Notes: generated from the letters alone by a model not told the origin. Positions 6,686 to 15,419 are shown, numbered from the stretch's first letter. The stretch is 64,000 nt of DNA from Pseudobdellovibrionaceae bacterium (GCA_019637875.1 JAHBUW010000008.1:62001-126000), one strand, 5' to 3'. Numbers and translations: made by a program.

Positions 6686-8470
6686 TTGCGAATTCTGCAC
6701 GCGTTGTCTCAGACTGAACTCACCGGCTCGGAAGCCTATGCTTTCGACCTGGCTTCGCACCAAACGCGCGAGGGTCACGCGACGCTGACCCTTTCCGATC
6801 GTTTTCACCTGAATTTTCCCGGCGAAAAGCTGAGCCTGGAGCTGTCCACCGATTCGTTCTGGACCCGCATGGCGAATATCCGCCGGATCCGTCGTCTTTT
6901 GATCGAAAAAAAAATCGATGTGATTCACGCGCACTCGCGCGGCGCTTGTCGGCATGTGTACTGGGCCGCGAGGGGTCTGCGGATCCCGATCCTGACGACC
7001 ATTCACGGCTACCAGCACTCTTCGCTTTCGAAACGACTTTTCCACATCTATGGGGATTACATTCTTGCGGTGTGTGAAAAGATTCGCGACCAGATGATTC
7101 GCGATTTGCGAACGAAGCCTTACGCGATCGAGGTGCTACGCAATCCCGTCGCGCCGCGGGGAGTTTTACCCGCGCATCTTCCCGCCGCGATTCCCGGGCG
7201 CATCCTGCTCGCCGGACGGAGCAGCGGCCCCAAAGGACGTCGTCTGCGCGCCATCTTCCGCGAACTCGCGCGCGGTCCGCTTCCGGCTGGCACGACGGTC
7301 CATTTGGTCCTCAGCGGACTCGAAAGCAAAGAACGTGAACGCCTGAAAGAAGAGTGGCCCGAGGCGCTCGTCGAAGGGCATTTACCCTCGCTGCAAACCG
7401 CGATCGCGCAAAGCACGATCGTCTTGGCTTCGGGGCGAATCGCGCTCGAAGCGCTCGCGCAGGGCCGACGCGTTTTCGCCTTGGGCGAAGCCTCGCAACC
7501 GGGTTTCCTGACGTCGCAATCGGAGACCGAAATCCTGGCCTCGAACTTCGGCGACGTCGGACCGGAAGACGATTTGGATTTGCCGACGATCGTTCGCGAC
7601 CTCTGCGCCGAACTGGAGCGGCCTTCGCCGCAAAACGCCGAAAACATCTTGGCACATTTCGCCTCGGAAAAAATTCTGAACCGCGTGATCGATCTTTACC
7701 GTGGGCTGCGCCTTTTCAAGCGCACCCGCTCTTTGCCGATCCTGATGTACCACAAGGTCGTCGACACCGCGCCCGAGACGCCCCACCGCACTTTCGTCAC
7801 CACCGAGACCTTCCGTAAACACATCGCCTTTTTCAAACGTGGCGGCTACTCGACGTTGCATTTTCGCGACCTCGCGGATTTCTGGTGGGAGCGACGACCG
7901 CTCGTCGAGTTTCCGAAACGTCCGCTCCTGCTGACGTTCGACGACGGCTACCGCAACAATCTAGAGAAGGCCGCGCCGCTGCTCGCCGAGGCGGGACTAA
8001 AAGCCGAGATTTTTCTGCTCGCCGATGCGGACATCCAACGCAACCACTGGGATCCGGATGAAGGCGACGAGTCCTCAGCGATCATGACCCTCGAAGAAAA
8101 GAAGCGACTTCCCCGCCCGACCTACGCCATCGGCAGTCACGGACTGAGCCACCGCGCGTTTCCGGATCTCAGCGAAGCGGAAGTTTTGCGTGAGCTCAAG
8201 GTCTCGAAAGAAAAGCTCGAAAGCGATTTCGGGCAAAAAGTCTGTTCGGTGGCTTATCCCTTCGGGGCCATCGATGGGCGTTTGCCGGAACTGGCACGCG
8301 AAGCGGGATATGATTTCGCCGTGAACACGGATCAGGGGCCGGTCTATTGGTTTACCGAACCGCGATCACTGTTTCGGGTGAATGTCTTCCCCGAGGACGG
8401 CGTGTTTAGTCTTTGGAAGAAAACTTCGAGTTGGTATCGCGAGTACTACTTCCGCAAACGTGGACGCTGA
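6686..8470 (+). CDS. Glycosyltransferase (GT4-like) fused to polysaccharide deacetylase (NodB-like)
   Basis: The TTG at 6686 is taken as start because AAGGAAG lies six bases upstream and it gives the typical opening MRILHALSQTELTGSE of GT4 enzymes. In the 594-residue product, residues about 1-340 carry the GT-B layout (IDVIHAHSRGACRHVYWAARG, a TTIHGYQ segment, and a degraded C-lobe with SGRIALEALAQGRRV). Residues about 350-590 form a NodB deacetylase domain with MYHKVV, TFDDGY (about 416-421), SHGLSH (metal-binding H-x3-H region) and AYPFGA. It would build or trim an N-acetylated surface polysaccharide. No signal peptide is visible, so the deacetylase half appears cytoplasmic. Its stop abuts the stop of the convergent gene. 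Confidence 0.8.
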   Translation: MRILHALSQTELTGSEAYAFDLASHQTREGHATLTLSDRFHLNFPGEKLSLELSTDSFWTRMANIRRIRRLLIEKKIDVIHAHSRGACRHVYWAARGLRIPILTTIHGYQHSSLSKRLFHIYGDYILAVCEKIRDQMIRDLRTKPYAIEVLRNPVAPRGVLPAHLPAAIPGRILLAGRSSGPKGRRLRAIFRELARGPLPAGTTVHLVLSGLESKERERLKEEWPEALVEGHLPSLQTAIAQSTIVLASGRIALEALAQGRRVFALGEASQPGFLTSQSETEILASNFGDVGPEDDLDLPTIVRDLCAELERPSPQNAENILAHFASEKILNRVIDLYRGLRLFKRTRSLPILMYHKVVDTAPETPHRTFVTTETFRKHIAFFKRGGYSTLHFRDLADFWWERRPLVEFPKRPLLLTFDDGYRNNLEKAAPLLAEAGLKAEIFLLADADIQRNHWDPDEGDESSAIMTLEEKKRLPRPTYAIGSHGLSHRAFPDLSEAEVLRELKVSKEKLESDFGQKVCSVAYPFGAIDGRLPELAREAGYDFAVNTDQGPVYWFTEPRSLFRVNVFPEDGVFSLWKKTSSWYREYYFRKRGR

Positions 8471-9466
8471 TCAGGGTTGATAGGCGCAACGGAAGCCGAT
8501 GTAATCCTGGATGGTGTCTGCGGCGAACGCCTCAACCGTGTAGGCGTCCCAGCGGGTATCGTTCGCTTCTCCGCCACGGGTCATATAGGCATCACCGTTC
8601 GCCCCCACATAATAACCGAGACCGCAATTGTTGACGTTCGTATCGTCGCCCACGCCGCAGCCGGAACCGTAGTCGTCGAACAAGGGGCCATGAGCGGTTC
8701 GGTCCGTCGCGCTCATTTTGTTGAAGCCCCCGTTCGTTCGCGAGCCCATGCGAAAGTTCGCGGATGTGGTGTTGTTCGTCGTCGTATAACTTCCCATCAC
8801 CCACTCGCTGACGTTCCCGTTCAAGTGCCAGATCTGTTCGCCGTTCGAGAAGCTGAATCTCGCTTTCACGTTCGCTTCGCCGGATTCGTGTAAGGCCCCA
8901 TCGTAGCTACAGTTTCCGTTGTAGTTGACGTTTCCGGTAAAAATACAACCCACGCCGCGCGTGCCGCCCGACCAATTCGCGTTGACCGATTCGACGTTTC
9001 TCATCATCCCGGTCCATTGATCCTTCGTCACCAAGCTGTAGCCCGCGCCCATGTTCGTGCAAGCCGTCACCGCGTCGGCCCGCGTGATGTTCACGCGCGG
9101 CGCGCCCGTCGAGGTCGCGACGGCCGTCCCGCTCGAGACCCGCGCTTCCCATTTCATCACGCAAAACTCGGGCAAACTTTTACTGGGACTTTCCGGCACG
9201 AGAACGAAACCCGTCGGACAGCAAGTCGAAGCGGAAATTCCGACCGCGGCCGGGATGTGCTCCACGAACGAGACCCATTCGGCTTTTGTTTTCGTGGGCA
9301 CGAAGACGTCCCGTGAACCCGAGTTCGAAAGACGACGGCAGACGGAGTGCTCTTTGACCACGACGTTGCTCGCTCCGACGGCGATACGGTAGGAATCCGC
9401 CGCCCACGCCGGAGCGCTCGCGATTCCGACACCGACCAGGCTCGCAATGAAGAAACGTTCAATCAT
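8471..9466 (-). CDS. Secreted formylglycine-generating-enzyme-like (SUMF1 fold) protein
   Basis: The start is ATG 9464-9466 (MIERFFIASLVGVG) with GGGAG upstream; it yields a signal peptide cleaved near AWA-A. The mature protein (about 310 residues) has the SUMF1/FGE-like module: a DAVTACTNMGAGYSLVTKDQW segment, LNGNVSEWV (the family's hallmark NGNVWEW motif) and the C-terminal IGFRCAYQ (equivalent to the usual GFR ending). Family members oxidise cysteine to formylglycine or are non-catalytic ligand-binding modules. Several cysteines are present, but the true FGE active-site pair cannot be assigned by eye, so a structural or binding role is equally likely. Confidence 0.7.
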   Translation of the reverse strand: MIERFFIASLVGVGIASAPAWAADSYRIAVGASNVVVKEHSVCRRLSNSGSRDVFVPTKTKAEWVSFVEHIPAAVGISASTCCPTGFVLVPESPSKSLPEFCVMKWEARVSSGTAVATSTGAPRVNITRADAVTACTNMGAGYSLVTKDQWTGMMRNVESVNANWSGGTRGVGCIFTGNVNYNGNCSYDGALHESGEANVKARFSFSNGEQIWHLNGNVSEWVMGSYTTTNNTTSANFRMGSRTNGGFNKMSATDRTAHGPLFDDYGSGCGVGDDTNVNNCGLGYYVGANGDAYMTRGGEANDTRWDAYTVEAFAADTIQDYIGFRCAYQP

Positions 9467-9688
9467 CAATAGGCTCCCGACCTGCACGATTTCCTTCAGG
9501 ATCACCGGCTCCCGTACGGGTGTAAATACTCTCGATGGCGTTTTATTCAGAAAGACCTGGTGACCTTGCCAAGTCTCGCTTTGAACAAGACGAAGTGCCG
9601 GTTTTTCCAAGCTTTGGTCCAGATCTGGACTGGATCAGGGGCCGGGGGCTTCAGGACTTTCCTCCTTCCTCCGTTTGTCTTGGTGACA

Positions 9689-10711
9689 ATGGTCGCAAAG
9701 ACGAACAGCCAGTCCGGCTCTTACCACCCCGCCCTTCTGTTGATCGCGCTGCTCAGCGTGGGATCAACGACCCTGGCCGCACGTTACGTGCTCCCGGCCG
9801 AGTCGACAGGCAAGATCGAGCTGCGCAATCCGACGGGCGAAACCCTCGAGATCTACCGCAAGGACTTTTCCACGGGCACGCAGTCTTTGACCGAGGTTGC
9901 GCACCGGATCTCTCCGCGCACGACGCTTTCACTCCCCGTCAGCGTCGGCACTCAACTCAGTGTCATCGATGTTCCCGACTTCGTGAAATCGCCTCTTCAG
10001 TTTACCGACGCGCAGGGAAATCTGCGCGCGCTTTCGGGCGGACAGAGCAATCATTTGTATTTTCCCGCACGGGCGGCCCGGAACTCGGGCGAGCTCGTCA
10101 TCACCAATCTGAGTTCCCAAAGCCATGATGGCCGTATCCTCTCTCGAAAGCCCGGCGAGGAAGGGCTTGAGCTACGACGTTTCCGCGTGAGCGGCCGCGA
10201 AGTGCTCAAGCTCGATCTTTCCGGGTTTTCGGGAACCGCATTTGCCATCGAATCCGATTTCAGCCTACAGGCTCATATTAAATCCGCTCCGCTGGAATTC
10301 GCGGAGCTGCGTCCGAACGCGCGCGCACTTCCCGCTCCGCGCGGACGTTACTTTGTTTTATCGAACTCTTCGCGCACGGCCTCCTACTTGGTGGATCTTG
10401 CGGACCCCGCGATGATCGCGGCCGCACGCGAACAGATTCGCGATCCCGAAACCTATTTGCCGCGCATCTTGGTCGCGGAAGTCGGCGTGAATCTTTTGAA
10501 TGACAATCGCAACTGGGACGACAAAACCCAGCACCCCTGGAGCTGGCGGATCGCTCAGCCGATTCGCTTTGCCTCACTCGCGTCGCAGGCCTGCGACGGT
10601 CACCCCCAGCAGCTCGAGGACCAACTCGAGGCGTGGCTTTCGGGCGCCTATACCGGCGGCCGTCCGATCATCTGCTTTTGGGGTTACCAGGTCGTCGAAG
10701 AGCTTCCCTAA
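9689..10711 (+). CDS. Secreted hypothetical protein
   Basis: 340 residues from ATG 9689, though an in-frame GTG at 9683 and a TTG at 9680 are alternatives because no clear ribosome site is visible. An N-terminal hydrophobic segment (ALLLIALLSVGSTTLAA) acts as signal peptide. Residues about 40-250 look like two beta-sandwich repeats, with strands such as GKIELRNPTGETLEIY and GELVITNLSSQSHDGRIL. The last 75 residues carry a Trp-rich stretch (NDNRNWDDKTQHPWSWRIAQP) and two cysteines. No enzyme motif recognised. It lies just upstream of a secreted kinase-like protein and may share its transcript. Confidence 0.55.
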   Translation: MVAKTNSQSGSYHPALLLIALLSVGSTTLAARYVLPAESTGKIELRNPTGETLEIYRKDFSTGTQSLTEVAHRISPRTTLSLPVSVGTQLSVIDVPDFVKSPLQFTDAQGNLRALSGGQSNHLYFPARAARNSGELVITNLSSQSHDGRILSRKPGEEGLELRRFRVSGREVLKLDLSGFSGTAFAIESDFSLQAHIKSAPLEFAELRPNARALPAPRGRYFVLSNSSRTASYLVDLADPAMIAAAREQIRDPETYLPRILVAEVGVNLLNDNRNWDDKTQHPWSWRIAQPIRFASLASQACDGHPQQLEDQLEAWLSGAYTGGRPIICFWGYQVVEELP

Positions 10712-10760
10712 TCGAAATTGGTCCGTCCGTTTGCAATGATCCTCTTTCGTTGAGGTGCGC

Positions 10761-11432
10761 ATGCGCTCGGCCCTGATCCTATTCGTTATGATGTTCCTCG
10801 GCGTTGAAGCCGGAGCCGTATTTTGCGTCTCTGCGCATCGCTTCGACAGGGGTGTCAACGGCGTCGTCACCCCCCGGATGAACGCGCCCCGACTCAAAGA
10901 CAAGACTTATAAGACGACCGAATTTCGTAGCCTCCAGGAAGCTTGGCTCGAGAATGTGGCGCCCCTCGGGGCCCGCAAAGATCTTTTCCGCGCGACCATT
11001 CAAGGTCACGCCGTCATCGGCAAAAAACTTCCCGACGGAAACTTGAAAGAGGCCGCCTGGCTCCAGGAGCTGAACGCCGTGGGCCTGGGACCGAAACTGC
11101 ACGGACTTGTGCAGAGGGGAAATGACACCTTCTTCGTGATGGCGGATGTGGGCGGCATCAACACGCAAGTGGCGCTGCTTGCGCCTTCGGGATTCAAGCT
11201 CAATACGGAAGTCATGAACGAGATGAAACGTCAGCTGGGCGTCTTACTCGAAAACGGCGTCTACCCCTTCGATATCCAATTTCAAGTGAGCGCCGATCGT
11301 AAAAAGGTCGTCCTCATCGATCCCGAGATGTTCCAGATGCGCGAACCGGGACCTTCCCTCGATTTACAGGGCCGCATGGCGCTGGAGACGATCTTCCTTA
11401 ACTGGCGTATGGACGACCGGGTCGAAGACTAA
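10761..11432 (+). CDS. Secreted protein with kinase-like features
   Basis: ATG 10761 follows TGAGGTG; a GTG at 10755 is also in frame. The 223-residue product begins with a signal peptide (SALILFVMMFLGVEAGA). The remainder has a reduced protein-kinase-like pattern: AVIGKKL (candidate nucleotide Lys), KEAAWLQELNAVGLGPKLHG (candidate helix-C Glu), TFFVMADVGG hinge, PFDIQFQ in the catalytic-loop place and VLIDPEMF in the DFG place. The key residues are unusual, so it may be a pseudokinase or only similar in fold. Family membership is inference. It would act outside the cytoplasm. Confidence 0.45.
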   Translation: MRSALILFVMMFLGVEAGAVFCVSAHRFDRGVNGVVTPRMNAPRLKDKTYKTTEFRSLQEAWLENVAPLGARKDLFRATIQGHAVIGKKLPDGNLKEAAWLQELNAVGLGPKLHGLVQRGNDTFFVMADVGGINTQVALLAPSGFKLNTEVMNEMKRQLGVLLENGVYPFDIQFQVSADRKKVVLIDPEMFQMREPGPSLDLQGRMALETIFLNWRMDDRVED

Positions 11433-11566
11433 GGCGTGGCCTAAACTTTGTAAAATAGACCTGTGAAGACTTTGAACAGGCCCTGGTTGGTTTTTGGCGG
11501 ATCGTGAGGCCCCTTTTTGGGCGCCCCTGTTCGTGGACTAAACAGGTTGATGAGGAAAGGGTTTCC

Positions 11567-13438
11567 ATGCGTCCGACTTTCAAACTCCCGTCCGTCTTTG
11601 GCTTTTTGATCGGCTGTTCGCTTTTCGTCGGAACGCCGGCGCACGCCCAGAACCTTCTGGATTTGATTTTCGGTGGCGGCGGTCAGCGCCGTCAGCAGCC
11701 GCGCTACGAACCCCGTCCCCGCTATGATCAGAATCAGGATCCCTGGGGCGGACAGCGCCAACAGGATCCCTGGGGTGGTCAACGTCAAGACCCTTGGGGC
11801 GGCCAGGCGGATGACGGCTACGGACATGGTGATCCGCTGCGCGGCCTGGGAACCTGGGTGCTGAAGCAACCCTTCTGGTCGGACTCGGATGAACTGGCCT
11901 ATTCGGATTTCGTGCGCGCCATCGGTCGCTCGGGTTGCACCACGGTGGATTCGTGCATGCGCTCGGAAGCGAACCCCTACCGCGATACCGATCCCACTTC
12001 GCAAGAGTACCGCTTCTGGTCGGACTGCGCGGACTGGCCGTACTTCTTGCGTTCGTACTTCGCTTGGAAAAACGGTCTACCCATGGCGATCTCGCAAGGT
12101 ATGGTGCAGTTGCCTTTGACTCCCGAACAACAGCAATCCATCGCGGACGGCAAAGAAGTCGCGCAGACCGACGTGCGCTACTCGTGGAACGGGAACAAAC
12201 CTTCGCGCCGCCTGCGCCTGCCCATGGATTCGCAGTACACGAATTTCTTCGACGTTCACAAGACGATCCAGAACTCGGTCCACACGGCGACCCTGCGTGT
12301 GGATCCGCGCACGAACTTCGGCGACTTCTATACCCCGGCGATCCGCCAGGGCGCGATCCGTCCAGGCTCCGTGATCTACGATCCTTCGGGTCACGTGGGC
12401 GTCGTTTACGACATCACTCCCGACGGTCAGGTCATGGTGTTCGACGCCTTGATCGACACCAAGTCGATCTCGCCCCGCCGCGCTTACTCGGCGGACTTCT
12501 ATAAACGCTCGAAACCCGCGCACGGTGGCTGGATCTTGAACTTCCGCCCCGTCGTCATCGAAGGCGCGCAGTACGACAATTTCTCGAATTCTTATATCGG
12601 CGGTAAATTGCGTCTTTTGACGAACGCCGAGATCCACGACTACTCGGACGAGATGTTCGGGAACACGACGACCGCGGATGGCAAATCGGCTTACAACATC
12701 GAAGGCAAGATCACGAACTCGTTCCAAGAGTTCCTGCGTCGCCGGATGTTCATGGGTCGCTACACCCTGGACGTCATCGGTGAATTCAAAGTCCGCATGA
12801 AGACGATCTGCGACGACTTCGGTTCGCGCGTGAGCCTCGTGCAGGACGGCACCACCAAGGGCGTCGCGGCGAAACCCCACGCCGAGACTCTGCCGAACAC
12901 CATCTACGGTGGCTCGGGCGAGTGGGATACGTTCTCGACTCCCGGCGGGGACGTCCGTCGCCGCAACTCCGTGAACAACGCGCTCGCGACCGCGAAAGAA
13001 CTCAAAGCGCAAGTGGATCGCCGCAACCCGGAGTACACTTACCGCGGGAAAGACTTGAAGGCGGATTTCATCAAAGCGGCGTCGGAAACGCTGAAGTCGT
13101 GCTCGATCACTTACAAGAACACGCGCGGCCAAGCGGTGAAACTCACGCTCGAGCAGCTTTTGAAGCGGATGCCGATGATGAGCTTCTCGCCGTGGCATTG
13201 CGTGGAGCTCCGTTGGGGCGCGACCGCTCAGCAAGAGCTCGCGACCTGCCCGGATCTGCGCGATCAAACGAAGATGCGCTGGTACAATGCCCAGCAGACT
13301 TTGCGTAACCAGATGGCCCGCGACACCAACATCTTCACCGGTTATACGCTGGAGCAGTTGGAGCAGAAGGCCGCGGATCTGGGACCGGCCCAGTCCGAAA
13401 ACTTCGATCTGCTGACGCGTTTGCAGAACGAGCTGTAA
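11567..13438 (+). CDS. Secreted NlpC/P60-like putative peptidoglycan hydrolase
   Basis: 623 residues starting at ATG 11567 (MRPTFKLPSVFGF). A signal peptide is cleaved near AHA-Q. Residues about 30-85 are a Gln/Arg/Gly-rich linker with three copies of QDPWGGQR. The catalytic-looking part (about 150-340) has SDCADWPYFLRSYFAW, where the Cys sits as in cysteine hydrolases, and IRPGSVIYDPSGHVGVVY, where the His follows as in NlpC/P60 or CHAP domains. The C-terminal 280 residues are helical and unassigned. It probably cleaves cell-wall peptides or is a transglutaminase-like relative. It stands alone between non-coding stretches. Confidence 0.55.
   Translation: MRPTFKLPSVFGFLIGCSLFVGTPAHAQNLLDLIFGGGGQRRQQPRYEPRPRYDQNQDPWGGQRQQDPWGGQRQDPWGGQADDGYGHGDPLRGLGTWVLKQPFWSDSDELAYSDFVRAIGRSGCTTVDSCMRSEANPYRDTDPTSQEYRFWSDCADWPYFLRSYFAWKNGLPMAISQGMVQLPLTPEQQQSIADGKEVAQTDVRYSWNGNKPSRRLRLPMDSQYTNFFDVHKTIQNSVHTATLRVDPRTNFGDFYTPAIRQGAIRPGSVIYDPSGHVGVVYDITPDGQVMVFDALIDTKSISPRRAYSADFYKRSKPAHGGWILNFRPVVIEGAQYDNFSNSYIGGKLRLLTNAEIHDYSDEMFGNTTTADGKSAYNIEGKITNSFQEFLRRRMFMGRYTLDVIGEFKVRMKTICDDFGSRVSLVQDGTTKGVAAKPHAETLPNTIYGGSGEWDTFSTPGGDVRRRNSVNNALATAKELKAQVDRRNPEYTYRGKDLKADFIKAASETLKSCSITYKNTRGQAVKLTLEQLLKRMPMMSFSPWHCVELRWGATAQQELATCPDLRDQTKMRWYNAQQTLRNQMARDTNIFTGYTLEQLEQKAADLGPAQSENFDLLTRLQNEL
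11735..11809 (+). repeat. Short tandem repeat encoding QDPWGGQR
   Basis: Three tandem coding units of 24-27 bases, each encoding Gln-Asp-Pro-Trp-Gly-Gly-Gln followed by Arg or Ala. They form the flexible linker of the NlpC/P60-like protein. Units differ at synonymous positions (CCCTGGGGCGGA, CCCTGGGGTGGT, CCTTGGGGCGGC), so the repeat is not very recent. Confidence 0.8.
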
Positions 13439-13450
13439 GAGTTTTTGATC

Positions 13451-13470
13451 ACGGGCACGGTCGTGCCCGT
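13451..13470 (+). terminator. Terminator hairpin after the NlpC/P60-like gene
   Basis: ACGGGCAC, loop GGTC, then GTGCCCGT, located 13 bases after the stop codon, in the short gap between two convergent genes. It could serve both strands; T-tracts are weak. Confidence 0.55.
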
Positions 13471-13512
13471 CGACTTTCGCGGCGTTCGTGTCCGCTGGGT
13501 TGGGGCTTAAAC

Positions 13513-13992
13513 TTAGGCGAGCACCTTCGTACTCGCCCCTTGCCCCGCGGTCTCTTCCACGGTGACCGTGACCGAAGTGACGCCGACCTTCTTAAATTCC
13601 TGCGCGAAATCCTCGGCGAGCAGCCGCGAAAGCTGCTCGACGCTGGTGTTCGTGACGGGAAGCCGGATCACTTCATTTTCCGGAAAGACATAAAACCGAT
13701 CGCGGAAGCGCACTTCCAGCGAGGCGCCTTTGGTTTCAAAAGACATCTCGGGCTGGCGAGCGGGCAAAAGGATGTGCTCGTCCCAGGCGTCCAGACGCGT
13801 TTTGATGTAGGTCTTGAAGACGTTGAAATCCACGAAATAGCCGGACGCCGCGTTCGCGATTTCCGCGGGACAGCCGATGTCGACGCGGACCTGGTAGTTG
13901 TGGCCGTGAAGTTTTTCGGCGGACTTCGCGTCGAAAATCAGGAAATGCGCGGCCGAGAATTTGAAGTTCTGCTTGAACAAATGAAGAGTCAT
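13513..13992 (-). CDS. 6-pyruvoyl-tetrahydropterin synthase family protein lacking the usual catalytic Cys
   Basis: 159 residues from ATG 13992 (MTLHLFKQ); ATG 14001 is also possible. The FSAAHF motif and LHGHNYQV supply the zinc histidines of the PTPS/QueD family, and the VEQLSRLLAEDF segment matches the C-terminal region. In QueD and PTPS the catalytic Cys lies four residues before HGH; here that stretch reads SAEKLHGH, with Ala at that place and a Glu next to it. This resembles PTPS-III enzymes, which use Glu and act in folate synthesis. The assignment to PTPS-III is inference. It is divergent from a second, Cys-containing paralogue 60 bases away. Confidence 0.75.
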   Translation of the reverse strand: MTLHLFKQNFKFSAAHFLIFDAKSAEKLHGHNYQVRVDIGCPAEIANAASGYFVDFNVFKTYIKTRLDAWDEHILLPARQPEMSFETKGASLEVRFRDRFYVFPENEVIRLPVTNTSVEQLSRLLAEDFAQEFKKVGVTSVTVTVEETAGQGASTKVLA

Positions 13993-14052
13993 TTCCGGCA
14001 TATCCCAGAGCTTTAGCATGTTTTTGATTCAGGGCCTAGCCGGGAATCGGGG

Positions 14053-14466
14053 GTGAACCTTGACCCCCCTCTCGGGGCGTGGTCGAAGGGCTTCGTGTTC
14101 GAACTTCGCCGCACTTTTTTCATTGAGAGCGCCCGGTCCCTGCCGCAGCTGCCGGAGGGCCACCCCTGCCGACGTCTGCATGGGCACAGCTTTCAGATCC
14201 TCCTCGTTTTGCGGGGCGATCTGGATCCGAAGATCGGCTGGGTTTACGACTTCCACGAGATCGACACGGTGGCCTCGCCGATCCTGAAAGAGCTCGACCA
14301 TCGCGTTTTGAACGAGGTCCCGGGGCTCGAAAATCCGACCTCCGAAAAACTCTGCGTTTACCTTTACGAAAAGCTTCGGCCGAGCCTGCCGCTGCTCCAT
14401 CAGGTCATCATCCGCGAAACCCGCGACACCGAGTGCCGCTATCCCGTACGGGCGGGCGACGTTTGA
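14053..14466 (+). CDS. queD: 6-carboxytetrahydropterin synthase-like protein (QueD)
   Basis: 137 residues starting at GTG 14053. The sequence contains CRRLHGHSF (catalytic Cys four residues before the zinc His-Gly-His), DFHEI, LDHRVLNEV and PTSEKLCVYLYE, all hallmarks of QueD. It converts 7,8-dihydroneopterin triphosphate to 6-carboxytetrahydropterin in queuosine and 7-deazapurine synthesis. No queC, queE or queF lies in the window. It overlaps the following gene by TTGA. The paralogue on the other strand lacks the Cys, so this copy is the better QueD candidate. Confidence 0.85.
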   Translation: MNLDPPLGAWSKGFVFELRRTFFIESARSLPQLPEGHPCRRLHGHSFQILLVLRGDLDPKIGWVYDFHEIDTVASPILKELDHRVLNEVPGLENPTSEKLCVYLYEKLRPSLPLLHQVIIRETRDTECRYPVRAGDV

Positions 14467-15380
14467 AGCTCTTTCTCGCGCTCACTTTTTTCGCGATGAG
14501 CGCGCAGGCCACCTTGAACTCGGTGGCCCCCACGATCCCCCGCTGGCTCTGGCTTCCGGGCCCTCCGCAGATCGAAGCCATGTCCGCGCAAGAGGTCGTC
14601 ATCGCGGGAACGCGAGAAGACCTTGAGCTGGAGCTTTCCGCCCTTCGCTGCTCCTCAGAAATCCGCTGCGAGCTGAATCCCGACGCCGTCCCTTGCCGCG
14701 CGGACGTGACCCTTTGTGTGCCGGAGAACTTCCGAAACGATCTGGGCGCCACTTATGCCCAAGCGGGGCCGAACTGCTTCTCAACGGCGCTTCGGGGCGC
14801 GGGCCTGACGACTTCGCTGACGGGCGTGGACGCGCCCGAGATGAAGGCCTTCGCCCGGGCTTTTTGCCAAGAGGTCCAAGAGCCTCAGACCTTCGACATC
14901 GGCATCTATCACGCACCGAATTCCGATGGGGCGTCGGCTTTTGCGCCGTCGACCTTGTGGATTCACGGCTTCATCCATCTGTCCCCCGGATTCGTTCTTG
15001 AAAAACAGGGAGTCGACTACTGGGGCGCAACACCGGTCACTTTACGTGGGTTCTCGATCATGGATCATCGCGTGCGCATCTCGCCCGAGTGTCGGCGTTT
15101 TTCGCCCGATCCCGAGGTCTGCGCGAATCGCTTGATTTATTTGCGCTGCCGTTCGCCGGAATTTCCGGACAAGCTGGCCCGAGCGTTGAACCGCATGAAT
15201 GAAGTCGCCGACATCCTTTTGCGGCAGAAGGCCATTTCCGCTTCGGATCTCACCCTGTGGGACCAGGCCTACCAAGACATCCACCGGGCTCTCCTCGGCG
15301 AAAACCTGGAATCGGCGCTCAATGACTATGTTCAGGAAAAACTCGCAAGCCTGCGGAAGCAGCGGGAATTCTTCCGCTGA
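14463..15380 (+). CDS. Secreted hypothetical protein
   Basis: The TTG at 14463 overlaps the stop of queD (TTGA) and yields a perfect signal peptide, MKLFLALTFFAMSAQA-T. The 305-residue product contains about ten cysteines (for example SSEIRCELNPDAVPCRADVTLC and GPNCFSTALRGAG), implying disulfides in the periplasm. The GPNCFSTALRG segment, with a following IYHAPNSDG and STLWIHGFIHLSPG, resembles a cysteine-peptidase or NlpC-like pattern (Cys then His), but this is weak. Coupling to queD seems accidental, since the functions differ. Confidence 0.6.
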   Translation: MKLFLALTFFAMSAQATLNSVAPTIPRWLWLPGPPQIEAMSAQEVVIAGTREDLELELSALRCSSEIRCELNPDAVPCRADVTLCVPENFRNDLGATYAQAGPNCFSTALRGAGLTTSLTGVDAPEMKAFARAFCQEVQEPQTFDIGIYHAPNSDGASAFAPSTLWIHGFIHLSPGFVLEKQGVDYWGATPVTLRGFSIMDHRVRISPECRRFSPDPEVCANRLIYLRCRSPEFPDKLARALNRMNEVADILLRQKAISASDLTLWDQAYQDIHRALLGENLESALNDYVQEKLASLRKQREFFR

Positions 15381-15395
15381 ACGTAGATCTGAATT

Positions 15396-15417
15396 TTACT
15401 TCCGGCGCCGGAAGTAA
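15396..15417. terminator. Perfect 22-bp palindrome between convergent genes (ACTTCCG family)
   Basis: The left half TTACTTCCGGC is followed directly by its reverse complement. It lies 15 bases after one stop codon and two bases before the convergent stop. It shares the ACTTCCG...CGGAAGT stem with palindromes at 27265-27283 and 42706-42728. It may act as a bidirectional transcription stop, or as a repeated extragenic palindrome. Confidence 0.5.
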
Positions 15418-15419
15418 CC

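Noticed and set aside
12077-13267. A 396-codon open frame opposite the NlpC/P60-like gene
   Set aside because: Arg/His/Val-rich shadow frame without ribosome site or domain; the plus-strand gene has a signal peptide and a ribosome site.
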